This document shows positions 9,376 to 17,798 of a stretch of 36,917 bases of DNA, piece by piece. The DNA is from CAZNPA01 sp964575095 (lineage in GTDB: Bacteria > Pseudomonadota > Alphaproteobacteria > Rickettsiales > SXRF01). A program made the translations under genes and the position numbers. The stretch's first letter is position 1; every line of letters begins with the position of its first letter. Location of the stretch: assembly GCA_964575095.1 (NCBI GenBank), contig CAZNPA010000010.1:1-36917 (forward strand), read 5' to 3'. The notes below the pieces were generated by a model that saw only the letters and a list, made by a program, of their open reading frames with translations, made no database searches and was not told where the DNA came from.

Positions 9376-11520
9376 TTATTTATCCTTCCACCGCTTGGCA
9401 TTCAGCTCCATCAGCGCGCGGGCACCGTCGCTGGTGGTGCGCCTGAATTTGCTGAAATCCTGCTCGGGATCGAAGAGCGATTTATCGCCGAGGCCGTAGC
9501 GGCGGCAATCCCATTTATTCGTACTGCAGGCGATCATCTGCTTGGGCCGCCACAACATGTAAAGCGCGTTCTGACCGTAATCGGCGAAGGCGATGGTCCG
9601 AAAATCGTCGTAACGGCGGAACAGGCTGCGGCCCGGCACGGAAGGCGGCGGCTTAATGCCAAGATAGTCCAGCACCGAGATCGGCACATCGTTTTGCAGA
9701 TAGATGTCCTGCGACACCAGCTTGTCGCGACGCGGCGTCAGCACCACCAATAGCCCGTGGTTGCGCGTCAGCACCGAGCCCTGCCGCGATGACGCCTTGC
9801 GCGTCTCGCGCGATTCGTCGCCGCTGATAACCACCAATGTGTTATCGAGGCGGCCGGTCGATTCCAGCCATGCGACTAGTTGCTCGATCGCCTTGTCGGC
9901 ATAGCGGAAGGCGCGCTCTTTAAGCGGCAATGTCGGATCGAACGACGGGTCGACGTTATAGGGATGGTGCGTTCCCACCGTCATTGTTGATATCATCCAC
10001 GGCGCCGAGGACTCCCGCTCCGTTTCCTCGATAATTTTTTCGATTTCTTTGTAGAGGCTGATATCGTCCGGCCCCCAGGTTGAAAACCAGTTATCGCTCT
10101 TGAAGCGCTCGTTGCCATAGACGGTTTTAAATCCCATGTTGGGCATGATGTGCCCCTTGTCCTGAAAATCGAGATCGGCGCCCTGCACGTAAATCGTCCG
10201 GTAGCCCTCCCCGGCTAAAATCTTCGGTAGGCAGAGAATATGTTTGTCCTGGATATGCTGCGCCATGCGGTCGCGCCCGTACCGCCCGAACAATGTCTGC
10301 TCGCCGCAATGCAGCGAATACAGCCCACGCGCGGTGGTGATGTTGGGCAGGATGTACTGCCGGAAATACATGTTGTTATTACCCAGATTCTGCAGGTATG
10401 GCATCCAGCCGCGCTCAACCGTCGTGCCCGACATCGATTCGATGGTGATGAACAAGACGTTGGCGCCCGGCTGCGGCGTAATAAAGGGCTGGCCTTTCAG
10501 GTCCTGCGCATTCTGGCGTTGCAGCAGCCGCTCGGCGGCGATTTTTGCCTTCTCGGAACGGATGGATCCTTTAGGTAAAAGCGCCTGCACATTCTGCCGC
10601 AGGTTCTCCTCGAAGATATTCTGCTGCACCCACATCTGCGGCGGCGTGGCCGGAAGCAGCATCAGCAATACCAGCACGCCACATGCGCCCCAGAACAATC
10701 TGGCCGGCGGCGCGAACCGCATGACGGCGCGGCGCATGAGCCAGGCTTTGGCGGCGCCGACGGCCAGAAGCAGCACGGCGGTAATCCCCAGCTGCAGCGT
10801 CAGCACCGAGCCGCGCACGAAATCCGGCGCCAGCATCACCGCCGCATCCATAAACGAAATGTTGGATTGCCATTCGGAGATATATTCGCGGTTGCCGGCC
10901 AAAAGCAGGCAGATAACAAAAAGCAGCGCATAAGGCAGCCAGCGGGCGATGACGGCAAGGCCCACGGCGCAAACCGCCACCAGCGCCGCAATGCTCAAAT
11001 CGGAAATAATCCCGCGCAGCCACAGCCACGGCCCCTGCATGGCGGCCGTCTCGGACATGTCCCACGCCGAGATCAACCGCGCCGCGAAAAACACCGCGAA
11101 AAAAATCGCCAGCCAGCAGGCCACGGCATGATGCCAGCCGATATGCCCGCCCGGCGGCACCAGCGCACGCCGTTTTTTATTAAGCCGTGACAAAAACGTG
11201 GGCGCATCGCCAGCGCCTGACCCTTTTTCGCACCAGGCGCGCCAGCCGCCCGCCATCGACCGCACGTCGGCGTAACCCATTTTCTGCAAACTATCGGCCG
11301 CCAGCGCCGAGCGGTAGCCACCGCCGCAATAAAGTACGATCTTGGCGGTCTTGTCCGGCACAATTTTTTCGATGTCGCGCTCGATGATGCCTTTGGATAA
11401 ATGGATCGCTCCCGGAATATGGCCTGCGCTCCACTCGCTGTCCTCGCGCACGTCGATCAATAGCAACTGCGCCCGCTGCGTTGCTACCTCATCGACGCTG
11501 ATTTCCTTAACATTCGGCAT
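9376..11520 (-). CDS. Rhodanese / five-TM / sulfatase-type (LtaS-like) fusion protein
   Basis: This 714-residue fusion sits between the two metH halves. Residues 1-100 form a rhodanese domain with active-site Cys65 in YCGGGYRSA. About five hydrophobic spans follow (near 132-150, 171-193, 196-209, 238-258, 276-292). Residues ~354-660 are an alkaline-phosphatase-superfamily domain of the sulfatase/LTA-synthase type: NVLFITIESMSG (Glu361 metal ligand), the nucleophile region ITTARGLYSLHCGE (Thr395/396), GTHHPY, SGDESRE and RNHG. By analogy with LtaS the rhodanese would be cytosolic and the sulfatase domain periplasmic. The start at 11520 is chosen because a GAGA-containing leader precedes it and the rhodanese fold begins there; an ATG at 11562 is possible. 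Substrate unknown: phosphoglycerol, phosphoethanolamine or sulfate transfer are options. Confidence 0.85.
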   Translation of the reverse strand: MPNVKEISVDEVATQRAQLLLIDVREDSEWSAGHIPGAIHLSKGIIERDIEKIVPDKTAKIVLYCGGGYRSALAADSLQKMGYADVRSMAGGWRAWCEKGSGAGDAPTFLSRLNKKRRALVPPGGHIGWHHAVACWLAIFFAVFFAARLISAWDMSETAAMQGPWLWLRGIISDLSIAALVAVCAVGLAVIARWLPYALLFVICLLLAGNREYISEWQSNISFMDAAVMLAPDFVRGSVLTLQLGITAVLLLAVGAAKAWLMRRAVMRFAPPARLFWGACGVLVLLMLLPATPPQMWVQQNIFEENLRQNVQALLPKGSIRSEKAKIAAERLLQRQNAQDLKGQPFITPQPGANVLFITIESMSGTTVERGWMPYLQNLGNNNMYFRQYILPNITTARGLYSLHCGEQTLFGRYGRDRMAQHIQDKHILCLPKILAGEGYRTIYVQGADLDFQDKGHIMPNMGFKTVYGNERFKSDNWFSTWGPDDISLYKEIEKIIEETERESSAPWMISTMTVGTHHPYNVDPSFDPTLPLKERAFRYADKAIEQLVAWLESTGRLDNTLVVISGDESRETRKASSRQGSVLTRNHGLLVVLTPRRDKLVSQDIYLQNDVPISVLDYLGIKPPPSVPGRSLFRRYDDFRTIAFADYGQNALYMLWRPKQMIACSTNKWDCRRYGLGDKSLFDPEQDFSKFRRTTSDGARALMELNAKRWKDK

Positions 11521-11563
11521 GATTGTCTCTACCAGTTTTAAAAATGCGGGAGCGTGTTTCATA

Positions 11564-13396
11564 TTACGCCGCGTTCGGCAACCTTCTATCGTACACCAGA
11601 TCAACCGCCGTTTCGACTTCGTGCTTGGGAATTTTGTGCAGCGGCGCGATTTTGGAAACGTGGATGATAGCCCCCGTCAATCCGCGTTTTACCGCCTCGT
11701 CGAGATAGACTGAATTTAAAACGTGCCGCGCCGGTGGATTTAATCCGAACGAAATATTCGATAATCCCAAAATAATTTGTATCTCCGGCAATTCCTTATG
11801 GATACGCTCAATGGCTTCAAGCGTCCATAATCCTAGCTTCCTATCATCCTCATTGCCGGTGCAGATGGTAAAAGTCAGCGGGTCGATTAAAAGATCGCTG
11901 GGCGGCAGCCCATATTGTTTGCAGCAGAAATCCACCAGCCGGTGCGCGAGCTTGACCTTGCTATCGACATCCTTGGCCATGCCTTTTTCATCGATGGTAA
12001 GCGCGATCACCGCGGCTCCGAATTTCTTGGCAAGCATCATACGTTTTTTCGCCGGTTCCTCGCCGTCTTCGAAATTGATCGAATTCAAAATCGCCTTGCC
12101 GCCATAGAGCTTGAGCGCCGCCTCTAATACAATCAACTCCGTGGAGTCGATGACGAGTGGCGACGTAACGGAACCGCGCAGGCGCGTCACGATTTCCGTC
12201 ATGTCCTTCACTTCGTTGCGGCCGACGAACGCCGTACAGATGTCGAGCGCATGCGATCCTTCGCGCACTTGCTCCTTGGCCATATCGACGCAAGAATCCC
12301 AATCCTCGTTCTCCTGCGCCTCGCGGAATTTTTTCGAGCCGTTGGCGTTGCAGCGCTCGCCGATGGCGAAGATAGCGTTATCCTGCCGCAGCTCGGTTTG
12401 TTGGAATAAGGAAGCGACGGAAGGAACCCAGTAGAAAGTTCGCGCCTGCGGCGCAGGCCGCCGCTTGCCCGGCTGTTGTTTCTCCAGCATGGCATTCAAT
12501 GCCGCAATATGATTTTCATTCGTGCCGCAGCAACCGCCGATGATGTGGATGCCGTCTTCTTTGAGGAAACGCTCCATCCATTTGGCCATTTCATTCGGCG
12601 ACAGCGGAAAATGCACGTGCCCCTGGTGCATCTCGGGAAGTCCAGCATTGGGCAGCACCGAAATTTTTCCCGGCCAGTTTTTGGAAAGCCAGCGCACGTG
12701 GTCGGCCATCTCCTGCGGGCCGGTGGCGCAGTTAAGCCCCATGCTCCACACGTCGAGTGCATGGATAACAGTTGCCGCCGCCGCAATATCGCTTCCGACC
12801 AATAATGTTCCGGTCGTTTCCACTGTCACCTGCACCATGATCGGCAGCTGTTTTTTTGCTTTCTCCATGGCGATTTTGGCGGCGTTGACCGCCGCTTTGA
12901 TCTGCAGCGTATCCTGTGCTGTCTCAACCAATATCGCATCGGCATTGCCTTCGAGCAGCCCTTGCGCTTGCAAAATAAAAGACGCTTCGAGCGCGTCGTA
13001 ATCTATATGACCAAGGCTCGGCAGCTTCGTGCCGGGGCCGATAGCGCCGATCACAAAGCGCGGGCGGCCGTCATGTTTGAATTCGGCGATGGCTTCATGC
13101 GCCAGCTCGCAGGCGCGTTTATTGATTTCGACCGTCTTTTCGCTCAAATCAAATTCGCCGAGCGTAAGCGACGAGCCGCCGAACGTATTGGTCTCGACCG
13201 CATCGGCTCCCGCCGCCAGATATTTTTTATGCACGTCACGGATGAAATCGGGCCGCGAAAGATTGAGGATTTCCGAGCAGTTCTCCTGCCCCCAATAATC
13301 CTTATCGACCTTAAGATCGGCGCCCTGAATTTGCGTGCCCATGGCGCCGTCCAAAAGCAGCACTTCTTTCTCGACAAACTCTAAAAAACGGCTCAT
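11564..13396 (-). CDS. metH: Methionine synthase, N-terminal half (homocysteine and methyl-folate domains)
   Basis: This 610-residue polypeptide is the front half of cobalamin-dependent methionine synthase, which binds homocysteine and 5-methyltetrahydrofolate. Residues ~10-310 are the homocysteine-binding barrel (LLLDGAMGTQIQ) with all three zinc cysteines visible, one in GLNCATGP and two in IGGCCGTNENH. Residues ~330-600 are the pterin-binding barrel (IGERCNANGSKKFRE, DICTAFVGRNEVKDM, LIDPLTFTI, LGLSNISFGLNPPAR). It stops after AVDLVYDRR plus five residues, exactly where an intact MetH would enter the cap domain. With the C-terminal half it totals about 1190 residues, close to E. coli MetH (1227). 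No cobalamin riboswitch is visible in the 53-base gap to radA. Confidence 0.94.
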   Translation of the reverse strand: MSRFLEFVEKEVLLLDGAMGTQIQGADLKVDKDYWGQENCSEILNLSRPDFIRDVHKKYLAAGADAVETNTFGGSSLTLGEFDLSEKTVEINKRACELAHEAIAEFKHDGRPRFVIGAIGPGTKLPSLGHIDYDALEASFILQAQGLLEGNADAILVETAQDTLQIKAAVNAAKIAMEKAKKQLPIMVQVTVETTGTLLVGSDIAAAATVIHALDVWSMGLNCATGPQEMADHVRWLSKNWPGKISVLPNAGLPEMHQGHVHFPLSPNEMAKWMERFLKEDGIHIIGGCCGTNENHIAALNAMLEKQQPGKRRPAPQARTFYWVPSVASLFQQTELRQDNAIFAIGERCNANGSKKFREAQENEDWDSCVDMAKEQVREGSHALDICTAFVGRNEVKDMTEIVTRLRGSVTSPLVIDSTELIVLEAALKLYGGKAILNSINFEDGEEPAKKRMMLAKKFGAAVIALTIDEKGMAKDVDSKVKLAHRLVDFCCKQYGLPPSDLLIDPLTFTICTGNEDDRKLGLWTLEAIERIHKELPEIQIILGLSNISFGLNPPARHVLNSVYLDEAVKRGLTGAIIHVSKIAPLHKIPKHEVETAVDLVYDRRLPNAA

Positions 13397-13406
13397 TTCC
13401 TATCCC

Positions 13407-13435
13407 TTGAGGGGTGACAACTGCCTTAATATAGG
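13407..13435 (+). promoter_or_regulatory. Candidate sigma-70 promoter for radA
   Basis: TTGAGG at 13407-13412, 17 bases, then TATAGG at 13430-13435 in the short divergent gap before radA. A GAGAGGGG ribosome site follows. Both hexamers match consensus at about 4 of 6 positions. Confidence 0.35.
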
Positions 13436-13449
13436 GTAGAGAGGGGCTT

Positions 13450-14835
13450 ATGGCAAAAGTTCATTCTACCTATATTTGTCAGTCCTGCGGCGCGGTACAC
13501 CCCAAATGGTCGGGGAAATGCGACGCCTGTAATAGTTGGAATACCATCTCCGAGGAATCTTCCGGCGAAGTAACGCCCAAGGGTTTAACCTCCGGCAAAG
13601 GCAAGAAAATCGAACTGGTGGCGCTCGACCACGCCGCCAAGGAAGCCTCGCACACGCCGCTGGGCATTGCCGAACTCGACCGCGTATTGGGCGGCGGATT
13701 GGTGGCAGGTAGCGCGGTTCTAATCGGCGGCGATCCCGGCATCGGAAAATCGACGTTACTCTTGCAAGCGGTTGCAGCCGCCAGCGGCGAGGATCTTTCG
13801 TGTCTTTATATTTCCGGCGAGGAGTCGGAGGCGCAGGTATCACTCCGCGCACGACGGCTGGGGCTCTCCACCGCCAATGTGCAATTGGCATCGGCGACAA
13901 GCGTGCGCGATATCATCGCCAGCATCGACGTCGCGCATCCCCCCAAACTTTTGGTCATCGATTCGATCCAGACCATGTATGTCGATAATATCGAAGCGGC
14001 GCCGGGCACGGTCAGCCAAGTGCGCGCCGCCGCGCACGAGCTCATCAAGCTCGCCAAAAAGCGCGGGCTCACGCTCTTTCTGGTCGGCCACGTCACCAAG
14101 GACGGCCAGATCGCCGGCCCGCGAGTCTTGGAACACATGGTCGATACGGTTTTATATTTCGAAGGCGAGCGCGGGCATCAATTCCGAATCTTGCGCGCCG
14201 TTAAAAACCGTTTCGGCGGCACCGACGAAATCGGCGTCTTTGAAATGAGCGACTCAGGTCTAAAAGAAGTCAGCAACCCATCGGCGCTATTTTTATCCAA
14301 TCGCGATGCGCCGGTCTCCGGCGCCTGCGTCTTCGCCGGCATGGAAGGTTCGCGGCCGCTCTTGGTCGAAATACAAGCCTTGGTATCACCGTCCTACATG
14401 AGCTCGCCGCGCCGCGCCGTCGTCGGCTGGGATTCCAACCGCCTGGCGATGATTTTGGCCGTGCTCGAGACGCGCGCCAACGTCCGCTTCTCGGACAAGG
14501 AAGTTTATCTCAATGTTGCCGGTGGCATCCGCATCAACGAGCCGGCGGCCGATTTAGCCGTCACCGCCGCGCTGATGAGCGCACTTTACGACATGCCGCT
14601 GCCGGAACATTCGGTGATGTTCGGCGAAATCGGTCTATCGGGCGAGGTACGCGCCGTATCGCGCATGGAGGCACGCCTTAAGGAAGCGGAAAAACTGGGA
14701 TTTTCGGCGGCTTATATGCCCAAATCAGGCGCATTTAAGGGTTTGACCATCGCGCAAAAACCTGTAGAAACTGTATCCGCATTGGCGCGGGAATTGTTCG
14801 GCGCGGCGGCGAGAAAGAAAGCGGTATCCGCATGA
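13450..14835 (+). CDS. radA: DNA repair protein RadA (Sms)
   Basis: RadA is a RecA-like branch-migration helicase that processes recombination intermediates. The 461 residues show an N-terminal C4 zinc finger (Cys10, 13, 24, 27), Walker A GGDPGIGKST with Lys100, Walker B LLVIDSIQT, the RadA-specific KNRFG motif near residue 255, and a C-terminal Lon-protease-like domain (GGIRINEPAADLA, GEIGLSGEVRAV). Length is standard. It heads the radA-cvpA-purF run. Its stop overlaps the cvpA start by four bases, so the genes are very likely cotranscribed. The start is supported by a GAGGGG ribosome site. Confidence 0.97.
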   Translation: MAKVHSTYICQSCGAVHPKWSGKCDACNSWNTISEESSGEVTPKGLTSGKGKKIELVALDHAAKEASHTPLGIAELDRVLGGGLVAGSAVLIGGDPGIGKSTLLLQAVAAASGEDLSCLYISGEESEAQVSLRARRLGLSTANVQLASATSVRDIIASIDVAHPPKLLVIDSIQTMYVDNIEAAPGTVSQVRAAAHELIKLAKKRGLTLFLVGHVTKDGQIAGPRVLEHMVDTVLYFEGERGHQFRILRAVKNRFGGTDEIGVFEMSDSGLKEVSNPSALFLSNRDAPVSGACVFAGMEGSRPLLVEIQALVSPSYMSSPRRAVVGWDSNRLAMILAVLETRANVRFSDKEVYLNVAGGIRINEPAADLAVTAALMSALYDMPLPEHSVMFGEIGLSGEVRAVSRMEARLKEAEKLGFSAAYMPKSGAFKGLTIAQKPVETVSALARELFGAAARKKAVSA

Positions 14836-15494
14836 TCGAAACGCATTTGAGTATTTTCGACGCGGTGGTGATTTCCATCATGCTGGCATCATGCGTGTTT
14901 GCGTTTTTCCGCGGTTTTGTGCGGGAAATATTATCGCTGGGGGCGTGGATCGGCGCTGCCGTTGTCACACTGTATTATTTCCCCGATGCCGCCGCCAGAT
15001 TGCAGCCTTATTTCAAAACGCCGGTGGTGGCCGCCGGGTTCGCGACGCTCGGCCTTTATTTGATCGCGCTGATGGGTTTCTCGCTGATCAATATGCTGAT
15101 TTTAAAACTGTTCAAAAGCGGCGAGGAGATCGGCCCTATCGACAATATCCTCGGGCTCTTTTTCGGCGTGGCGCGTGGGGTGTTTATCGTCGCGCTGGGA
15201 TTTTTCCTGGTGTCGATCGCGCTGCCGGAAAAAGAATATCCCGACTGGCTGAAAGCATCGGTAACGCTGCCTTATGTCCAGCAAAGCTCAGCGCTGCTGG
15301 CGTCGGCAGCGCCGGAATACGTGCGCGACATCTCGACGCTGCAAAAGAAAATCTCCACGCACGGACCCGGCGGTGAAAAAGGCCTGTGGAACCGCGAGGC
15401 GGAAGACAAACACGGCGACGTCGGCTACAGCAAGGAATCCACACATTTTATCAACAAGTTGCTCGATAACGCCGAGGGGAAAGAGGAAGAATGA
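14832..15494 (+). CDS. cvpA: CvpA family inner-membrane protein
   Basis: CvpA-family proteins are small integral membrane proteins first tied to colicin V production and often linked to purF; the biochemical role is unclear. The 220 residues have four hydrophobic spans in the first ~145 positions. FDAVVISIMLASCVFAFFRGFVREILSL is the family signature near the N-terminus, and IDNILGLFFGVARGVFIV is the second hallmark. A polar, charged C-terminal tail of ~75 residues follows. The ATG overlaps the radA stop and its own stop overlaps the purF start, both as ATGA, so it sits in a translationally coupled operon. Confidence 0.92.
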   Translation: MIETHLSIFDAVVISIMLASCVFAFFRGFVREILSLGAWIGAAVVTLYYFPDAAARLQPYFKTPVVAAGFATLGLYLIALMGFSLINMLILKLFKSGEEIGPIDNILGLFFGVARGVFIVALGFFLVSIALPEKEYPDWLKASVTLPYVQQSSALLASAAPEYVRDISTLQKKISTHGPGGEKGLWNREAEDKHGDVGYSKESTHFINKLLDNAEGKEEE

Positions 15495-16954
15495 ACACCG
15501 CGCCGCAACAACTTCCCTTCGACGGCGACCACCTGCATGAGGAATGCGGCGTCTTTGGCATTTTCGGGCATCCGGACGCATCGGCGCATACGGCGCTGGG
15601 GCTGCATGCGCTGCAGCACCGCGGCCAGGAAGCCGCCGGAATCGTCAGCCACGACAGTCAGCAATTTTATTCGCACCGCGCTTTAGGCCTCGTCGGCGAT
15701 AATTTCAATTCGGCGGAGGTGATCGGAAAATTAAAAGGCAGCATCGCCATCGGCCACAACCGCTATTCGACGACCGGCGAGACGGCGCTTCGGAACGTGC
15801 AGCCGCTTTTCGGCGATTTTTCGTTCGGCGGGCTTGCCATCGCCCATAACGGCAACCTGACCAACGCCATGACATTGCGCAAACAGCTGATCGACATCGG
15901 CTGCCTGTTCCAATCGACGTCCGACACCGAAGTCATCGTGCATTTGATCGCGCTGTCTAAGCAATCCTCGGTCGAGGATAGGCTGTTCGACGCCCTGATG
16001 CGCGTCGAGGGCGCCTATTCGCTGGTGGTGATGAGTAACGACACGCTGATCGGCGTGCGTGACCCCTTGGGCGTGCGGCCGCTGGTCTTGGGCAGGATTG
16101 GCGATGCCATCATCCTTGCCTCCGAAACCTGCGCGCTCGACATCGTCGGCGCCGAATATGTACGCGACGTCGATCCGGGCGAGATCGTCATCATCACCGA
16201 AAGCGGCATACGGAGCCTCAAGCCTTTCCCCAAAGTGCAAAAGCGTTTCTGCATCTTCGAGTATGTCTATTTCGCGCGGCCGGATTCCCAGAGCGAAGGC
16301 ATCAACGTATACGAAACCCGCCAGCGAATCGGCGCCGAGCTGGCGCGCGAAGCGCCGGTTAATGCCGATGTCGTCGTGCCGGTGCCGGATTCAGGCATCC
16401 CCGGCGCGCTGGGCTACGCCAAGGAATCGGGCATCCCGTTCGACCTCGGCATCATCCGGAACCACTATGTCGGCCGCACCTTCATCGAGCCAAGCGACCA
16501 CGTCCGCCACCTCGGCGTCAAGCTCAAGCACAACGCCAACCAGGCGGTGCTGGAAGGAAAGCGCGTCATTCTGGTCGACGATTCGATCGTGCGCGGCACG
16601 ACCTCGAAAAAAATCGTCGCCATGGTGCGCGAAGCCGGCGCGAAAGAGGTGCATATGCGCATCGCCAGCCCGCCGACGACGCATTCCTGCTTCTACGGCG
16701 TCGACACGCCGACGCGTGACCAGCTCTTGGCCGCCAACCACGACGTGGCTGGAATGGCCAAGATCATCGGTGTCGACAGCCTGGCGTTCATCTCCTTAAA
16801 CGGCATGTACCGCGCCGTCTCCGGCCAGCCGCGCAACAATTTTGCGCCGCAATATTGCGACGCCTGCTTCTCCGGCGACTACCCCATCCCACTCACCGAC
16901 TGCGAGAACGGCGGCAAGCAGAAGGATTTGTTCTCAGCGGTGTCGGAAGTGTGA
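15491..16954 (+). CDS. purF: Amidophosphoribosyltransferase PurF, Fe-S type
   Basis: PurF catalyses the first committed step of purine synthesis, making phosphoribosylamine from PRPP and glutamine. The 487-residue protein has a short propeptide ending at EE before Cys19 (CGVFGIFG), the N-terminal nucleophile of the glutaminase domain. The phosphoribosyltransferase domain carries the PRPP loop VILVDDSIVRGTTS. Cysteines at RFCIFEYVYFARPDS, THSCFYGVD and YCDACFSGDYP correspond to the four 4Fe-4S ligands of the Bacillus-type enzyme, so I expect a cluster-containing form that needs propeptide processing. It overlaps cvpA by four bases and is followed by a heptamer array and the SDR gene. Confidence 0.97.
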   Translation: MNTAPQQLPFDGDHLHEECGVFGIFGHPDASAHTALGLHALQHRGQEAAGIVSHDSQQFYSHRALGLVGDNFNSAEVIGKLKGSIAIGHNRYSTTGETALRNVQPLFGDFSFGGLAIAHNGNLTNAMTLRKQLIDIGCLFQSTSDTEVIVHLIALSKQSSVEDRLFDALMRVEGAYSLVVMSNDTLIGVRDPLGVRPLVLGRIGDAIILASETCALDIVGAEYVRDVDPGEIVIITESGIRSLKPFPKVQKRFCIFEYVYFARPDSQSEGINVYETRQRIGAELAREAPVNADVVVPVPDSGIPGALGYAKESGIPFDLGIIRNHYVGRTFIEPSDHVRHLGVKLKHNANQAVLEGKRVILVDDSIVRGTTSKKIVAMVREAGAKEVHMRIASPPTTHSCFYGVDTPTRDQLLAANHDVAGMAKIIGVDSLAFISLNGMYRAVSGQPRNNFAPQYCDACFSGDYPIPLTDCENGGKQKDLFSAVSEV

Positions 16955-16960
16955 AAGCCG

Positions 16961-17028
16961 GTAATTAGTAATTGGTAATTGGAAAATACATTTTCTTCTT
17001 CCAATTACCAATGACCAATCACCAATTA
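16961..17028. repeat. Heptamer repeat array / inverted repeat (locus 3)
   Basis: Left units GTAATTA, GTAATTG, GTAATTG (16961-16981) and right units CCAATTA, CCAATGA, CCAATCA, CCAATTA (17001-17028) have a strict period of 7. The inner 12 bases pair perfectly (16971-16982 with 17001-17012) around an 18-base T/A-rich loop. The ATG of the following dehydrogenase lies inside the second right-hand unit, so its codons 1-6 are repeat sequence. Confidence 0.8.
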
Positions 17029-17721
17029 CTGCATAACCGCATCGCCCTCATCACCGGCGCAAGCCGCGGCATCGGCCAGGCGGTCGCCAAGCGTTTTGCC
17101 GCCGAGGGCGCGCAGGTAATACTCGTTGCGCGCAACATCAAGGGCATGGAGGAAACCGATGACGCCATCCGCAGCATGGGCGGCACGGCAACGCTGGTGG
17201 AAATGGACGTCAGCGAGCCGGCTAAGATTGAAACCCTGGCCGCTATCGTCGCCCAGCGTTTCGGGAAATTGGATATTTTAGTCGGCAACGCCGGCGCGCT
17301 GGGTGAGTTGACACCAGTGCCGCATCTTGACCCGAAAATCTGGGATCAGGTGATGGCAGTCAATCTTTCCGCCAATTTTCATTTGATACGCTGCTTCGAC
17401 GCACTGTTAAAATTATCCTCCGCGCCGCGTGCCATGTTCGTCACCTCCGGCGTTACCGAGGCAAGTTTTGCCTATTTCGGCGCCTATGCCGCCAGTAAAG
17501 CGGCCCTCGAAAAACTGGTGGAGACCTATGCCGCCGAAAACGCCAAGACGCTGCTTCGCGTCAATCTGATCGACCCCGGCATCGTCGCCACCCGCATGCG
17601 CGCGCAGGCGATGCCCGGCGAAAACCCGGACACCCTTCCCTCGCCCGACAGCATCACCGATATTTTCGTGACGCTCTCCTCGCCGAAAATGCAGGAAACC
17701 GGAAAGAAGTTTCACGCCTAG
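17011..17721 (+). CDS. Short-chain dehydrogenase/reductase (SDR)
   Basis: This 236-residue classical SDR has the NAD(P) motif TGASRGIGQ at ~15-23, an NAGALGEL segment after strand 4, a catalytic Ser in VTSG and the YxxxK pair in AYAASKAAL. The substrate cannot be told. An SDR after purF is common in alphaproteobacteria. I take the start at 17011 (MTNHQLL); the frame is open from 16972 but that would translate the left repeat arm and loop. With this start, residues 1-6 are encoded by the heptamer array, and no conventional ribosome site precedes the ATG, so initiation may depend on opening the hairpin. Coupling to purF is possible (56-base gap). Confidence 0.88.
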   Translation: MTNHQLLHNRIALITGASRGIGQAVAKRFAAEGAQVILVARNIKGMEETDDAIRSMGGTATLVEMDVSEPAKIETLAAIVAQRFGKLDILVGNAGALGELTPVPHLDPKIWDQVMAVNLSANFHLIRCFDALLKLSSAPRAMFVTSGVTEASFAYFGAYAASKAALEKLVETYAAENAKTLLRVNLIDPGIVATRMRAQAMPGENPDTLPSPDSITDIFVTLSSPKMQETGKKFHA

Positions 17722-17736
17722 AAACCCCGGTTAACG

Positions 17737-17752
17737 TGGCACGAAAGTTGCT
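17737..17752 (+). promoter_or_regulatory. Sigma-54 (RpoN) promoter
   Basis: TGGCACG (17737-17743), AAAG, then TTGCT (17748-17752) is an essentially perfect -24/-12 element with the GG and GC dinucleotides exactly ten bases apart. The predicted transcript start is near 17763, followed by a small GTTAA/TTAAC palindrome and the ribosome site of the 100-residue orphan. Confidence 0.75.
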
Positions 17753-17798
17753 TCTTATACAGGCACAAAATGTTAATTTTAACCCTGTGGAGGCATCT

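Noticed and set aside
7624..13396. metH as a frameshifted or disrupted pseudogene
   Set aside because: The two halves are separated by 2 kb containing a full gene, break at a domain linker, keep catalytic residues and have tight start/stop spacing.
13397..13449. Cobalamin riboswitch ahead of metH
   Set aside because: The gap is only 53 bases, too short for a B12 riboswitch, and no B12-box is visible.
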